Part shown: positions 52,154 to 60,224 of the stretch, in pieces
Layout of the letters: every line of letters begins with the position of its first letter
Numbering within the stretch: the first letter of the stretch is position 1
From: Serratia plymuthica
GTDB taxonomy: Bacteria > Pseudomonadota > Gammaproteobacteria > Enterobacterales > Enterobacteriaceae
Length of the DNA stretch: 64,000 nt
Assembly (NCBI RefSeq): GCF_018336935.1
Contig: NZ_CP068771.1
Location: 1,860,001-1,924,000, forward strand
Direction: 5' to 3'
Program-made: the position numbers and the translations under genes
Notes under the pieces: model-generated
Databases searched by the model: none
Seen by the model: the letters and a program-made list of their open reading frames with translations, nothing else
Told to the model about the DNA's origin: nothing

Positions 52154-52192
52154 AAAACGCGCCGTGTTTCCTGGAACTCACGGCGCGTTTTT
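52153..52192. terminator. Strong bidirectional terminator
   Basis: AAAAACGCGCCGTG (52153-52166) pairs with CACGGCGCGTTTTT (52179-52192). With A- and T-runs on both sides it can end both the peptidase gene and the leftward yebV gene. Confidence 0.9.
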
Positions 52193-52206
52193 CAGTTCAT
52201 CGTTAT

Positions 52207-52446
52207 TCATGCCAGCCGCATCACCCAGGCATCGGATTGCCGATCGTAATGCTGCTTAAACAGCAGCGAATGCTTGCCATCCAGCGTCGCCGGAATGCTG
52301 GTATGTTCATCCCATCCGTCTAATTGCATGCACAAGTCGGGATCCGACTTGCAGGGAATGGTCAGCGTGCTGGCCTGCTCGGACGAGGAGGACAAATGCG
52401 CATCATCAACCTCAAAACTGCCTATTTTCACCACGGTTTTGCCCAT
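52207..52446 (-). CDS. yebV: YebV-family small protein
   Basis: The 79-residue protein shares with E. coli YebV the blocks LTIPCKSDPDLCMQLDGWD and YDRQSDAWVMRLA. The function is unknown. The ATG at 52446 (MGKTVVKIGSFEVDD) follows AAGGAG; the longer frame from 52557 has no such site. In E. coli yebV lies directly next to rsmF (yebU) and letAB (yebST). Here the same neighbours are present, but 6 kb of fimbrial genes separate yebV from rsmF. Confidence 0.85.
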   Translation of the reverse strand: MGKTVVKIGSFEVDDAHLSSSSEQASTLTIPCKSDPDLCMQLDGWDEHTSIPATLDGKHSLLFKQHYDRQSDAWVMRLA

Positions 52447-52583
52447 TGGAACTCCTTGCTCGATCTGCTGGTATGAGGTATGACCAGTTGAGGCCATCTC
52501 TTTGAGCATAGCTAAATGAGCAAAAAATGCCACATAAAAAATACAAACTGGCAACAATCAACGCCAGCGACTAGCGCATGAAG

Positions 52584-53516
52584 CTAATATTCCACGACAA
52601 AGCTGAGATTGTCCTGATAGGTACCGACCGGCCTTTCGGTTTGTGCAGGGTTAATCACCGCCAGATAAGGAATACTTTGCGCCAGCCCCGTTCCTGCGCC
52701 GCTTTGCTTGTTGGTGCTGTCCCAGACGGTAGTGGTGTTGGGCAGGTAAATTTGATACTGCATAAAATTGCTGGTGCCGTTTTTCATCTGCCGCCAGCCG
52801 GTGACCGGGTTGTTGCCGTTGGTAAAATAGGTGTTGTAACCCTCGGTTTTGGTACAGGTGAGGGTGATGCTCTGGTTCACCGGGTTAAACTGGCCCACCA
52901 GCGCCATGCTGCCAAAATTGACGTTCTGCGCGGTGCCAATCAGGCAGTCTTTGGTGATCACGGCGGTAATGGTTACGGTACTGAGCTTGTTGACGCCATC
53001 CCACCAGATGCACAAACCGAGCGCGCCCAGGCCGCAGATGTGGTAGTTCCAGGTCAGGTTAACGGTATCGGTGTAGGTGCCGGAGCGCACGTTAGCCCCG
53101 GCGGTGGTCCTGACATACAGCGGGAAATTGACGTTGGAGGAGATGAGGATCAGCGACAGCAGGTTCAATGAGCTGTAATCGATGGTTTGCCCGACGCTAT
53201 ACGCGTATTGGTAATTCGAATCGGGGTAAATCAGGTAAGGAATCTGATCGCCGGAGCCGTCGGTATTGGCTATCGCCATATTGTGGGTGGTCGAGGTGAT
53301 TTTCACCGTTACGGTGTTTTGCGACAGCAGCGACAGACCGAGGCCGGTGCAGTTCAGCCCGGCGGTGCCCTGGGCGCTGATCTGGCCGTTGTAGACGGTA
53401 AAAGAGCTGCTGCCCGGCAGCGTCACGCTGCCATTGGTGGTCGCGCAGTCAGCCAGCGCCCGCTGGCTTGCCAACAGCATCAGCGTCAGTAATATCGCTT
53501 TGAATCCCCGAATCAT
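52584..53516 (-). CDS. Spore-coat-U domain fimbrial tip adhesin (CsuE-like)
   Basis: The 310-residue precursor has a signal peptide (ending RALA-DCAT) and two SCPU/pilin-like domains, the layout of CsuE, the two-domain tip adhesin of archaic fimbriae. The second domain ends GTYQDNLSFVVEY, the usual donor-accepting fold end. A hydrophobic Cys-flanked run (CGLGALGLCIWW) at the domain joint may be exposed. ATG 53516 is preferred to 53528 because GGAG lies 7 bases before it. It is the last gene of the six-gene operon. Confidence 0.8.
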   Translation of the reverse strand: MIRGFKAILLTLMLLASQRALADCATTNGSVTLPGSSSFTVYNGQISAQGTAGLNCTGLGLSLLSQNTVTVKITSTTHNMAIANTDGSGDQIPYLIYPDSNYQYAYSVGQTIDYSSLNLLSLILISSNVNFPLYVRTTAGANVRSGTYTDTVNLTWNYHICGLGALGLCIWWDGVNKLSTVTITAVITKDCLIGTAQNVNFGSMALVGQFNPVNQSITLTCTKTEGYNTYFTNGNNPVTGWRQMKNGTSNFMQYQIYLPNTTTVWDSTNKQSGAGTGLAQSIPYLAVINPAQTERPVGTYQDNLSFVVEY

Positions 53517-53534
53517 ATCTTTCTCCATAATGGG

Positions 53535-56024
53535 TTACTGGCAAACGATCGGCCCGATGCTCTGGATGCCCTGCGTTTTTGTCAGGCTGAACTGCGCCTG
53601 ACAAGGGGCGCCGCCGTCTGCGGGGATGACGCTCAACCGGTTGTGCTGCTGCACCGGATCCAGATAGGCCATACCGTCCCAGCCCACGTAACTGCGCTGA
53701 CTGCCGCCGATAACCGCCACTTCACTGCCGTTGGCCAGCGGCTTGCCTTGCGCGTCGACCAGTTTGACGTCTGCGGCGGCGATCTGCTGGACCGGAAAAT
53801 CGACCAGGAAACCGCTGTGATCGCGGATCGCCACGGTTTTCTCGACGGTAGGAATGGCAACGTCCGCAGGCAGATTGAGCGGGTCGATCTGGAATTTTGC
53901 GTGGTAATACGAGGTCACGGTCGGCACCAGCAGATAGCCTTTGGCGTTGGTCACGCCGATCAACTGATTTTCATAGCGCACCGGAATGTCTGGGTAGCCC
54001 TGAGTAGAAACCAGCGCGAAGGCGTCGTTGATGGTATTGGTGGCGTACAGATCGCCTTTCATCATGACCAGCGAGCCGCTTATTTCGCCCCAGCGGGTAT
54101 AGTCGTCGCTGTTGCCGTACATTCCGGCGCGGGTCTCGAGCAGGTGGGTGCGCCAGATCACGTCGGCCTGGCGGTAGCTGCCGCCGTTTTGTCCATCCGC
54201 GTAGGCCAGGTTCCAGCCCAGGCCGCCGTCGGTCGGCGCGGCGCGGCTGTAGCTGACGCGTTCGCTCCAGCGGTTGTTGTTGTCGCGGGAGGCGCTGACG
54301 CTGGCGGTGCCCCAACTGTCGAAGGGAATGGAGAGCTGTAACTGGGTGCTGTAGCCGCTGCTGCCGATCTCCCGGTTTACCGAGGCATACAGGCTCATAT
54401 TGCGCCATAACGACAGACTGTAAGAGACGTTGACCAGCCGGGTGCGGGTGCCGATAGCGTCACGCACGTCGAAATAGCCGGCGCCAATGCTGCCGGCGCG
54501 GCCAAGGCCGAGGCTGCCGGTGAGTTGATCGGTACGGCGGCTCAGGCGGTAGTCGCTCTTATAAACCGAGATATCGCCAAAGCCGGCACTGCGCAGGATA
54601 CGCTGGGCGTTGAGGCTGAAATACCGGTTGCTGTAGGTGTAGCCGAAGCTGCTTTGATCGCCCCGGTTGCCGGTGTAGTGGTAGACGGCTTGCGGGTCGG
54701 GCTGCGGCAGTGGTTTGCCGGTCAGCGGATCGTAATAGTTTATCTGTCGCGAAGGGTGATAATCGTTAAACGCGTTGTCGCCGGCCTGGCTGTAGCTGTA
54801 CGACGCATTGAACACGCCCCACTGGCCGAGTTTGATATCGGCGCCTGCGCCACCCACCGCCAGTTCCGCCGCCGCTTCGGCGCGACCCTCCATCGTTAAC
54901 CAGTTCGTGACGCCGTAACGCCCGCTGCCGCTGGCGACCCACTGGCCATAATCGGCTGAATTCAAACCATAATTTCGGCGCAGGACGCCGCTGGAAAGGC
55001 TAAAGTCGCTCATGCCGGCCTGTAACAGGTTGCTGGCGACATAAAACGGCACCAGGGTGCTGACCTGGCGGCCCAGCGCGTCGGTGGTGACCACCCTGGC
55101 TTCGCCGGCGCCGTTGATGTAGGGCACCGTATCCAGGGTAAAGGGGCCAGGATTGACGCTGGTGGTGCTGTTTTTATAGCTGTTGATATACAGATCGACG
55201 CTGCTGGGCACCGCCGCCTGGCCGGAAAATTGCGGCAGCGGGTAAGTGATCAGGTCCGGGCGTGCGGTAAAGTTACGCGCCAGTTGAACGCCGCCAATGC
55301 GCACGGCACTGCTCCAGGGCAGTGAACCTGTGGTGAGATCGCCGGCGGTATAGCTGAGCAGGCGCTCATCATCCGTGTAACGCCACTGGCTGTCGTAGCG
55401 AATATAACGGCTCTCCTGGTTATCGCCGGCGGATCCGTTAAAGCTGCCACGGAAGATGCCGGTGTTGGACACCACGCCAAAACCGTCAAACAGCCGTTGT
55501 TCGCTCCAGGCTGAAAGATAGCCCGGTTGGCCGTTGGCGTTGCTTTGGCTGGCGTAAAGGTCGTAATTGAACAGCAGGCCGAGGCTGCTTTGCGCCGGCA
55601 GGCGATCCAGCGGGTTCTGCGCGTTGAATTTTTGTTTGGGCAGCCAGTCGTTGGGGATGTCGATCAGCAACTGCTGGGTTTCGCCGCTGTAGGTGACATT
55701 CACCTGTTTCAACAGGTCGACCGCAATTTCTTTTGCCTGTTTGTCCGCCACCGGCAGGCCGGCGTCGATCAGTTGCTGCGGCGTGAGGTAATAGTGGCCG
55801 CCACGGTAGTCCACCGGCACCACTTTGCCGGTCTGGCGGCCGTTGACCACCGGCTCCAGATACAGGGTGGTATCCGGCATGCTGATGGCGCTGGGCGGCG
55901 GCGGCAAATCGTCGGCGTGGGCAAGCGGCGCCCACGGGGCGGCCACTGCGCACAGTATGGCGAATGCCAACGGCTTCAGCCCGAATCCGTTGTTCCTGAG
56001 TGACGGCGTCCCTGTTAACCGCAT
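53535..56024 (-). CDS. Outer-membrane fimbrial usher (CsuD-like, archaic class)
   Basis: The 829-residue precursor has a signal peptide and an N-terminal periplasmic domain (DTTLYLEPVVNGRQTGKVVPV). A beta-barrel with plug follows, with usher blocks DGFGVVSNTGIFRGSF, PGPFTLDTVPYINGAGEARVVTTDALGR and NIYINSYKNS-like strands. The C-terminal domain ends in Cys-containing IGPIVCQ. It polymerises pilins delivered by the adjacent chaperone. It is 7 bp downstream of the chaperone gene. The length matches CsuD. Confidence 0.88.
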   Translation of the reverse strand: MRLTGTPSLRNNGFGLKPLAFAILCAVAAPWAPLAHADDLPPPPSAISMPDTTLYLEPVVNGRQTGKVVPVDYRGGHYYLTPQQLIDAGLPVADKQAKEIAVDLLKQVNVTYSGETQQLLIDIPNDWLPKQKFNAQNPLDRLPAQSSLGLLFNYDLYASQSNANGQPGYLSAWSEQRLFDGFGVVSNTGIFRGSFNGSAGDNQESRYIRYDSQWRYTDDERLLSYTAGDLTTGSLPWSSAVRIGGVQLARNFTARPDLITYPLPQFSGQAAVPSSVDLYINSYKNSTTSVNPGPFTLDTVPYINGAGEARVVTTDALGRQVSTLVPFYVASNLLQAGMSDFSLSSGVLRRNYGLNSADYGQWVASGSGRYGVTNWLTMEGRAEAAAELAVGGAGADIKLGQWGVFNASYSYSQAGDNAFNDYHPSRQINYYDPLTGKPLPQPDPQAVYHYTGNRGDQSSFGYTYSNRYFSLNAQRILRSAGFGDISVYKSDYRLSRRTDQLTGSLGLGRAGSIGAGYFDVRDAIGTRTRLVNVSYSLSLWRNMSLYASVNREIGSSGYSTQLQLSIPFDSWGTASVSASRDNNNRWSERVSYSRAAPTDGGLGWNLAYADGQNGGSYRQADVIWRTHLLETRAGMYGNSDDYTRWGEISGSLVMMKGDLYATNTINDAFALVSTQGYPDIPVRYENQLIGVTNAKGYLLVPTVTSYYHAKFQIDPLNLPADVAIPTVEKTVAIRDHSGFLVDFPVQQIAAADVKLVDAQGKPLANGSEVAVIGGSQRSYVGWDGMAYLDPVQQHNRLSVIPADGGAPCQAQFSLTKTQGIQSIGPIVCQ

Positions 56025-56031
56025 GTGAAAC

Positions 56032-56796
56032 TCAGTAAGACGGGAAGGCTATCGGTTGTTTGTTGTCATTGACCGTGGCCTGCAGTTTACCGCTGCTGAA
56101 ACTGCCTGAAGGCGGCACGGCAAAGCGCATTTGCGCACCGGGCAATACGTAACCCATCAGCCCGGCATTGAGCGTTTTTCCCTGTATCGTCACTTTGGAG
56201 ATGCGGGCGTGCACAATGCCCTGATTACGGACTTCCAGCCAGCGTTGGCTGCTTTGCTGCAATAGCCGGTAGCTGAGTTGCGGTTGGCTGGCGGTGGCGT
56301 AGTCGCGCGGCTTTTCAGAATCCGGCTTGGTCCAGATCCCCTGGCCGCTGACAAACAGCGGTACGGAATAACGCATCTGGAATTTCAGCCCCATCTGGGC
56401 ACCGGCGGGCGCGGATGCGCTGTCGTTTTCTTTTACCGGCACTTCATCGATCAGAATGCGGTAGGCACGTTCCTGGCCGGCTGGCGGCGGGGTCTGCTTA
56501 ATCAGCCGGATCAGTTGGCGCTTGCCCGGCGCTATCGACGCGACCGGCGGGCTGGCGATCACCTCGCTCTGGTTACTGTAATCGTCTTTGCCGTCGGTTT
56601 GCCGCCAGCCAAGCACCCGAACCTGCATATAGACCGGTTTAGTGTCGCGGTTTTCCAACCACAGCGCCGTTGCGGGCTGTTGATCTTCAATTACCGGATC
56701 GATGGGCCAAATCAGAATCGACGCTGCAGCCAGTGCCTGTTGCTGGCCGACAAGCAGCAGCGCTGCCGTCAACGGCAGACGGAAGGGAGTACGCAT
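56032..56796 (-). CDS. Periplasmic fimbrial chaperone (CsuC-like)
   Basis: The 254-residue precursor has a signal peptide (ending QQALA-AASI) and two immunoglobulin-like domains. The pilin-donor strand region PVYMQVRVLGWRQ and APGKRQLIRLIKQTPPPAGQERAYRILIDEVPV are the PapD-like chaperone signature. It caps pilin subunits and hands them to the usher. The ATG at 56796 follows AAGGAT; an open frame extends upstream but overlaps a pilin gene in another frame. Confidence 0.87.
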   Translation of the reverse strand: MRTPFRLPLTAALLLVGQQQALAAASILIWPIDPVIEDQQPATALWLENRDTKPVYMQVRVLGWRQTDGKDDYSNQSEVIASPPVASIAPGKRQLIRLIKQTPPPAGQERAYRILIDEVPVKENDSASAPAGAQMGLKFQMRYSVPLFVSGQGIWTKPDSEKPRDYATASQPQLSYRLLQQSSQRWLEVRNQGIVHARISKVTIQGKTLNAGLMGYVLPGAQMRFAVPPSGSFSSGKLQATVNDNKQPIAFPSY

Positions 56797-56819
56797 AGCT
56801 AAATCCTTATTCAAAATAC

Positions 56820-57368
56820 TTAATAAGTTACCGTCAGCAAGACCGTATCGTTGTAAGTGCCACTGGTGGGCAGGGTACTGGCCGAAAACAAACGGGCATA
56901 AACTTTGATTTCCTGGGTACTGCCGGTGGCGGCGATCACCTGCGCGCCGCCGCCGTTGGCGCCATCGCCCCACAGGGTGGCGTAGTTGTTGTCCTGGTAG
57001 AGTTGATAAAGCAGCGTCTCCGTGGTCAGGGTATTTTTTAGTTTGCGCCCTGCGGAGATGGAGCCGGTGACGTTGTTGCCGACGCCGAGCGCCAGCGTGA
57101 CGCTCAGGCCCGGGTTGCAACGCAACAGCACTGAACCGGCCCCGGCGCTGGATACGATATTGATATTGCTGGCCAACGAAGAGATTTGACCAAAGTTGAG
57201 GGTGCCGAAGGTGGTGACATCGCTGTTGCCGCTGCCCAGGACGCAGCCTTTCACTACCGTCGCATTGACGGTAAACGGCGAGCTCTTTTGCAAGTCGTTG
57301 ACGCCGGTGTCACCGATTGCCGGGGCCGCCGTCATCCCGAGCAGTAGACCGCAGGCTGAAATGCGCAT
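56820..57368 (-). CDS. SCPU-domain minor pilin (CsuB-like)
   Basis: The 182-residue precursor has a signal peptide (MRISACGLLLGMTAAPAIG) and one spore-coat-U domain: cysteines in VVKGCVLGSGNS and LLRCNPGLS, and the C-terminal strand GTYNDTVLLTVTY. ATG 57368 is chosen because it starts the signal peptide; a TTG at 57380 is possible. It overlaps the stop of the upstream pilin gene, so the pilins are coupled. It corresponds to the third gene of csuA/BABCDE. Confidence 0.82.
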   Translation of the reverse strand: MRISACGLLLGMTAAPAIGDTGVNDLQKSSPFTVNATVVKGCVLGSGNSDVTTFGTLNFGQISSLASNINIVSSAGAGSVLLRCNPGLSVTLALGVGNNVTGSISAGRKLKNTLTTETLLYQLYQDNNYATLWGDGANGGGAQVIAATGSTQEIKVYARLFSASTLPTSGTYNDTVLLTVTY

Positions 57369-57373
57369 TGCCG

Positions 57374-57877
57374 TTACCAATTGATGGTCACCTGTACGGT
57401 ATCGGTGTAGCTGCCGACCGGCGGGGTGGATTGCACCGGGATCATGCCATACACCGGCAACCAGTTATCCTGGCCGTTAGCGGTTTGCGAGACCCCGGTC
57501 AGGTTATTCCAAATGACGCTGTGGGCGCTATCGATGTACAGGTTGTAGTTTACCCGTTGGTTGGCGGCGCTTTGCAGGTAGCGGGCTGCGGTGTTGCCGC
57601 TTTGCCCGCCGTTGAGCAGCACGTTGTAGCTGGTGCCGTTGTTGCATTTCACGCGGATGGCGCCGGCATTTTGTTGCCCGGCTACGCTGACGGCGGTAGT
57701 GAGAAAATACACCGTACCAAAGTTCAGCGAGCCGAAGCTGACGTTGCCCCCCGAGCTGCTGCCGGCTTCGCACGCATTCAGCAAAGTGGCGCTGACGCCA
57801 ATATTGGCGGTTTTGCTATCGGCATAAACCGCCAGACTTAACGCCAGTAATCCGCAACCGAAAACCGCCTGCCGCAC
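57374..57877 (-). CDS. SCPU-domain minor pilin (CsuA-like)
   Basis: The 167-residue precursor has a short signal peptide and one spore-coat-U domain with cysteines in LLNACEAGSSS and RVKCNNGTSYNV, ending GSYTDTVQVTINW. The start is a GTG at 57877, only 2 bases after the stop of the major pilin gene, which implies translational coupling. It corresponds to the second gene of the csu operon. Confidence 0.8.
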   Translation of the reverse strand: MRQAVFGCGLLALSLAVYADSKTANIGVSATLLNACEAGSSSGGNVSFGSLNFGTVYFLTTAVSVAGQQNAGAIRVKCNNGTSYNVLLNGGQSGNTAARYLQSAANQRVNYNLYIDSAHSVIWNNLTGVSQTANGQDNWLPVYGMIPVQSTPPVGSYTDTVQVTINW

Positions 57878-57879
57878 CC

Positions 57880-58419
57880 TTACCAGGTTACCGTCATCAT
57901 CACGGTATCGTTATAGGTATCGGCTGCCGGCGTGCTGCCCGCAGCCGGGACGCGGCCGTAGACAATCAGAGGAACTGCCACACCGGTGCCTGTGCCGGTC
58001 AGGGCGTTGGCGCCGCTGCCCCAGGCGGTAGCGCGGGCTTGATCCTGATAGAGGTTGTAATTGATAAAGGCGCCGGCGGTGCTGGCCATGCGGCGTTGGC
58101 TGCCGGTGGTTACGTGCAGCCCGTTGTCCAATGCGACGGTATAGTCGGTGCCGTCAGTGCAGGTCAGCGACAGCGTGCCTGCGCCGCCGGAACCGGTTGC
58201 GCTGGCGTCGATAATATTGGCAAGAGAAGAGTAGGTGCCAAAGCTGATGGAGCCAAAATCATTGACTGAGCCGCTGCTGTTGCCGCCACCCACAACACAA
58301 CCTGCGCCTATGGTTAACGTCACTCCCAGGTTGCCCTGAATGGTGCCTGCTGCGTGGGCTGCGCCGTTTGCGCACAGCAGGGTTGCTACCGAGGCCAATG
58401 CCACCAGAGTTTTTTTCAT
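57880..58419 (-). CDS. SCPU-domain major pilin (CsuA/B-like)
   Basis: The 179-residue precursor has a signal peptide (MKKTLVALASVATLLCANGAAHA) and one spore-coat-U domain: cysteines in GAGCVVGGGNS and LSLTCTDGTDYTV, C-terminal strand TYNDTVMMTVTW. It is the first gene and, by comparison with Acinetobacter csuA/B, probably the main shaft subunit. AAGGAAC precedes ATG 58419. The operon promoter should lie in the AT-rich gap 58420-58651, where I see no further gene. Confidence 0.83.
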   Translation of the reverse strand: MKKTLVALASVATLLCANGAAHAAGTIQGNLGVTLTIGAGCVVGGGNSSGSVNDFGSISFGTYSSLANIIDASATGSGGAGTLSLTCTDGTDYTVALDNGLHVTTGSQRRMASTAGAFINYNLYQDQARATAWGSGANALTGTGTGVAVPLIVYGRVPAAGSTPAADTYNDTVMMTVTW

Positions 58420-58651
58420 TTTTTGTTCCTTGCTGTGCCAGAGAGATCCGCAAAGCGCCATCCGGAAAGGCTGAACGCATTAATTTCTTTATAGGTTAAT
58501 TAATAGAATAGGAATTCGGAATTGTCTTGGTGGGGGGCGAAAAATTTTCTTTATTTTGAAAGGTATCAATATTGCGCAGTCTGGGAAGCGGAAAGGCGTA
58601 AATGCAGAATCATTAGAAGGGTAATACTTGCAGTTAGGAATATTATTAACG

Positions 58652-58687
58652 GTATTAATTGGCCGGGGTTTCCCGGCCAATTAATAC
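58652..58687. terminator. Perfect 16-bp hairpin after rsmF
   Basis: A 16-bp perfect stem (58652-58667 with 58672-58687) over a GTTT loop directly follows the rsmF stop on the minus strand. It separates rsmF from the fimbrial operon. The T-run is weak (GTTAATAATATT). Confidence 0.65.
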
Positions 58688-58688
58688 A

Positions 58689-60125
58689 TTATTGATGAAA
58701 ATCCAGTGTACCGTCGCGGACCAGTTCGCGCGGCAGATTGTTTTTGATCCGGCTGCCGATGCGTTTGGCGATACCCAACGGCTGCTGTTGGTAGGTCACT
58801 ATGCATTCATCGCTTTGCGGCGGCGCTTCCGGATACAGATCGCGGCCGTGATACCACTCTTGCGCCAGCGCGGCATCCAACTCGAAACGCTGCTTGCCGT
58901 CGGCGGTGGCCAGCGCGATAACGGCTTCATGCTGCCAGCGGTATCCTTTAGGGAAACTCTCGGCCAGCTTCACCCCAATGCGCGAGAAGCGCACCTTGCT
59001 GACCAGCGCCTCCAGTTCGGCAGGGAACAACCAGATCTCTTTATCGCGCGCCCACAGCCGGCTGGTTTCATCCCAGGCGAGACCGGAAGCCGCGGCGGCC
59101 TGGCAGATAGCGGCCGAATCCTTGCCGGAAAGCGGGGTGAACGGGAATTTACCCAGTTTGTAGCTCGGTTTCGGCAATGGGGTAACAGAATGGTTCTTGC
59201 GCAGCCGCGCCACGAAAAAACCCTCGCTGTCGTAGATCTGCGGGAACACGTGCAGGAAGCCTTCGGCGGTTAGCGCCTTTTCCGCGCCGGGGAACAGCTC
59301 ACCCAGCGGTTCAATGCTCACCGCATCGCCGTAGGCCGCCAGCAGGCCGTTGACGATTTGCTGATTTTCTTGCGCGTTGAGCGTGCAGGTGGAGTAAACC
59401 ATGACGCCGCCGGGGGCCAGCGCATGGAAAGCACTGTCGATCAGTTCGCGTTGGGTGGCGGCAATGGCGGTAACGCTTTCCGGTGACCAGTTGCTCATGG
59501 CGTCCGGATCTTTGCGCACCACACCTTCGCCGGAACAGGGGGCGTCCAGCAAAATGGCATCGAAACTTTCCGGCAGCGCCGCGCCGAACACCCGGCCGTC
59601 AAAGTGGGTCAGCGCCACGTTTTTTACGCCGCAGCGACTGATGTTGGCGTGAAGGACTTTAACCCGGCTGGCGGAGTATTCGTTGGCCACGATACCGCCC
59701 CGATTGTTCATCAGCGCGGCAATCTGGGTGGTTTTGGAACCCGGCGCGGCGGCCACGTCCAGTACCCGACGCGGTTTTTCGCGATCGGCGAACAGGGCGC
59801 TGACCGGCAGCATCGAACTGGCTTCCTGAATGTAAAACAGGCCGCTCAGGTGCTCCGCCGCGCTGCCGAGCCGCAATTCTTCATCCTCACGCTCGATCCA
59901 AAAACCTTCCGCACACCAGGGAATAGGTTCCAATCGCCAGTCATAACCTTGCACCAGCGCCTGAAAGTCGGCAACGCTGATCTTCAACGTATTCACCCGC
60001 AGGCTGCGGCGCAGCGGGCGCTGGCAAGCGGCTATAAAATCGTCCATCGACAGTTCGGCGGGCATGACGGCGCGCGTCGCGTCGAGAAAAGCGGGAGGCA
60101 AAATAACGGAGGCAGGTTTGGCCAC
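58689..60125 (-). CDS. rsmF: 16S rRNA m5C1407 methyltransferase RsmF
   Basis: The 478-residue protein matches E. coli RsmF (479). The N-terminal region [25 protein letters not shown] is followed by the SAM motif [13 protein letters not shown], motif [10 protein letters not shown] and the catalytic Cys in [12 protein letters not shown], with a PUA-like C-terminus. It methylates C1407 of 16S rRNA. The start is taken as GTG 60125, which gives a family-like N-terminus ([15 protein letters not shown]); the upstream ATG at 60212 would add 29 unconserved residues. Confidence 0.95.
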   Translation of the reverse strand: MAKPASVILPPAFLDATRAVMPAELSMDDFIAACQRPLRRSLRVNTLKISVADFQALVQGYDWRLEPIPWCAEGFWIEREDEELRLGSAAEHLSGLFYIQEASSMLPVSALFADREKPRRVLDVAAAPGSKTTQIAALMNNRGGIVANEYSASRVKVLHANISRCGVKNVALTHFDGRVFGAALPESFDAILLDAPCSGEGVVRKDPDAMSNWSPESVTAIAATQRELIDSAFHALAPGGVMVYSTCTLNAQENQQIVNGLLAAYGDAVSIEPLGELFPGAEKALTAEGFLHVFPQIYDSEGFFVARLRKNHSVTPLPKPSYKLGKFPFTPLSGKDSAAICQAAAASGLAWDETSRLWARDKEIWLFPAELEALVSKVRFSRIGVKLAESFPKGYRWQHEAVIALATADGKQRFELDAALAQEWYHGRDLYPEAPPQSDECIVTYQQQPLGIAKRIGSRIKNNLPRELVRDGTLDFHQ

Positions 60126-60169
60126 GGGGTGAGCTCTCTGGCAGCAATCAAAATAAGGGCGGGATTCTA

Positions 60170-60210
60170 GCATAAAACGGGCCGGCAGGGAGAGGGACGC
60201 CCCTGCCGGC
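60170..60210 (-). terminator. Rho-independent terminator after letB
   Basis: GCCGGCAGGG (60181-60190) pairs with CCCTGCCGGC (60201-60210). On the minus strand the stem is followed by CCGTTTTATG. It lies 15 bp past the letB stop. Confidence 0.7.
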
Positions 60211-60224
60211 ATTGAGTAACGGGT

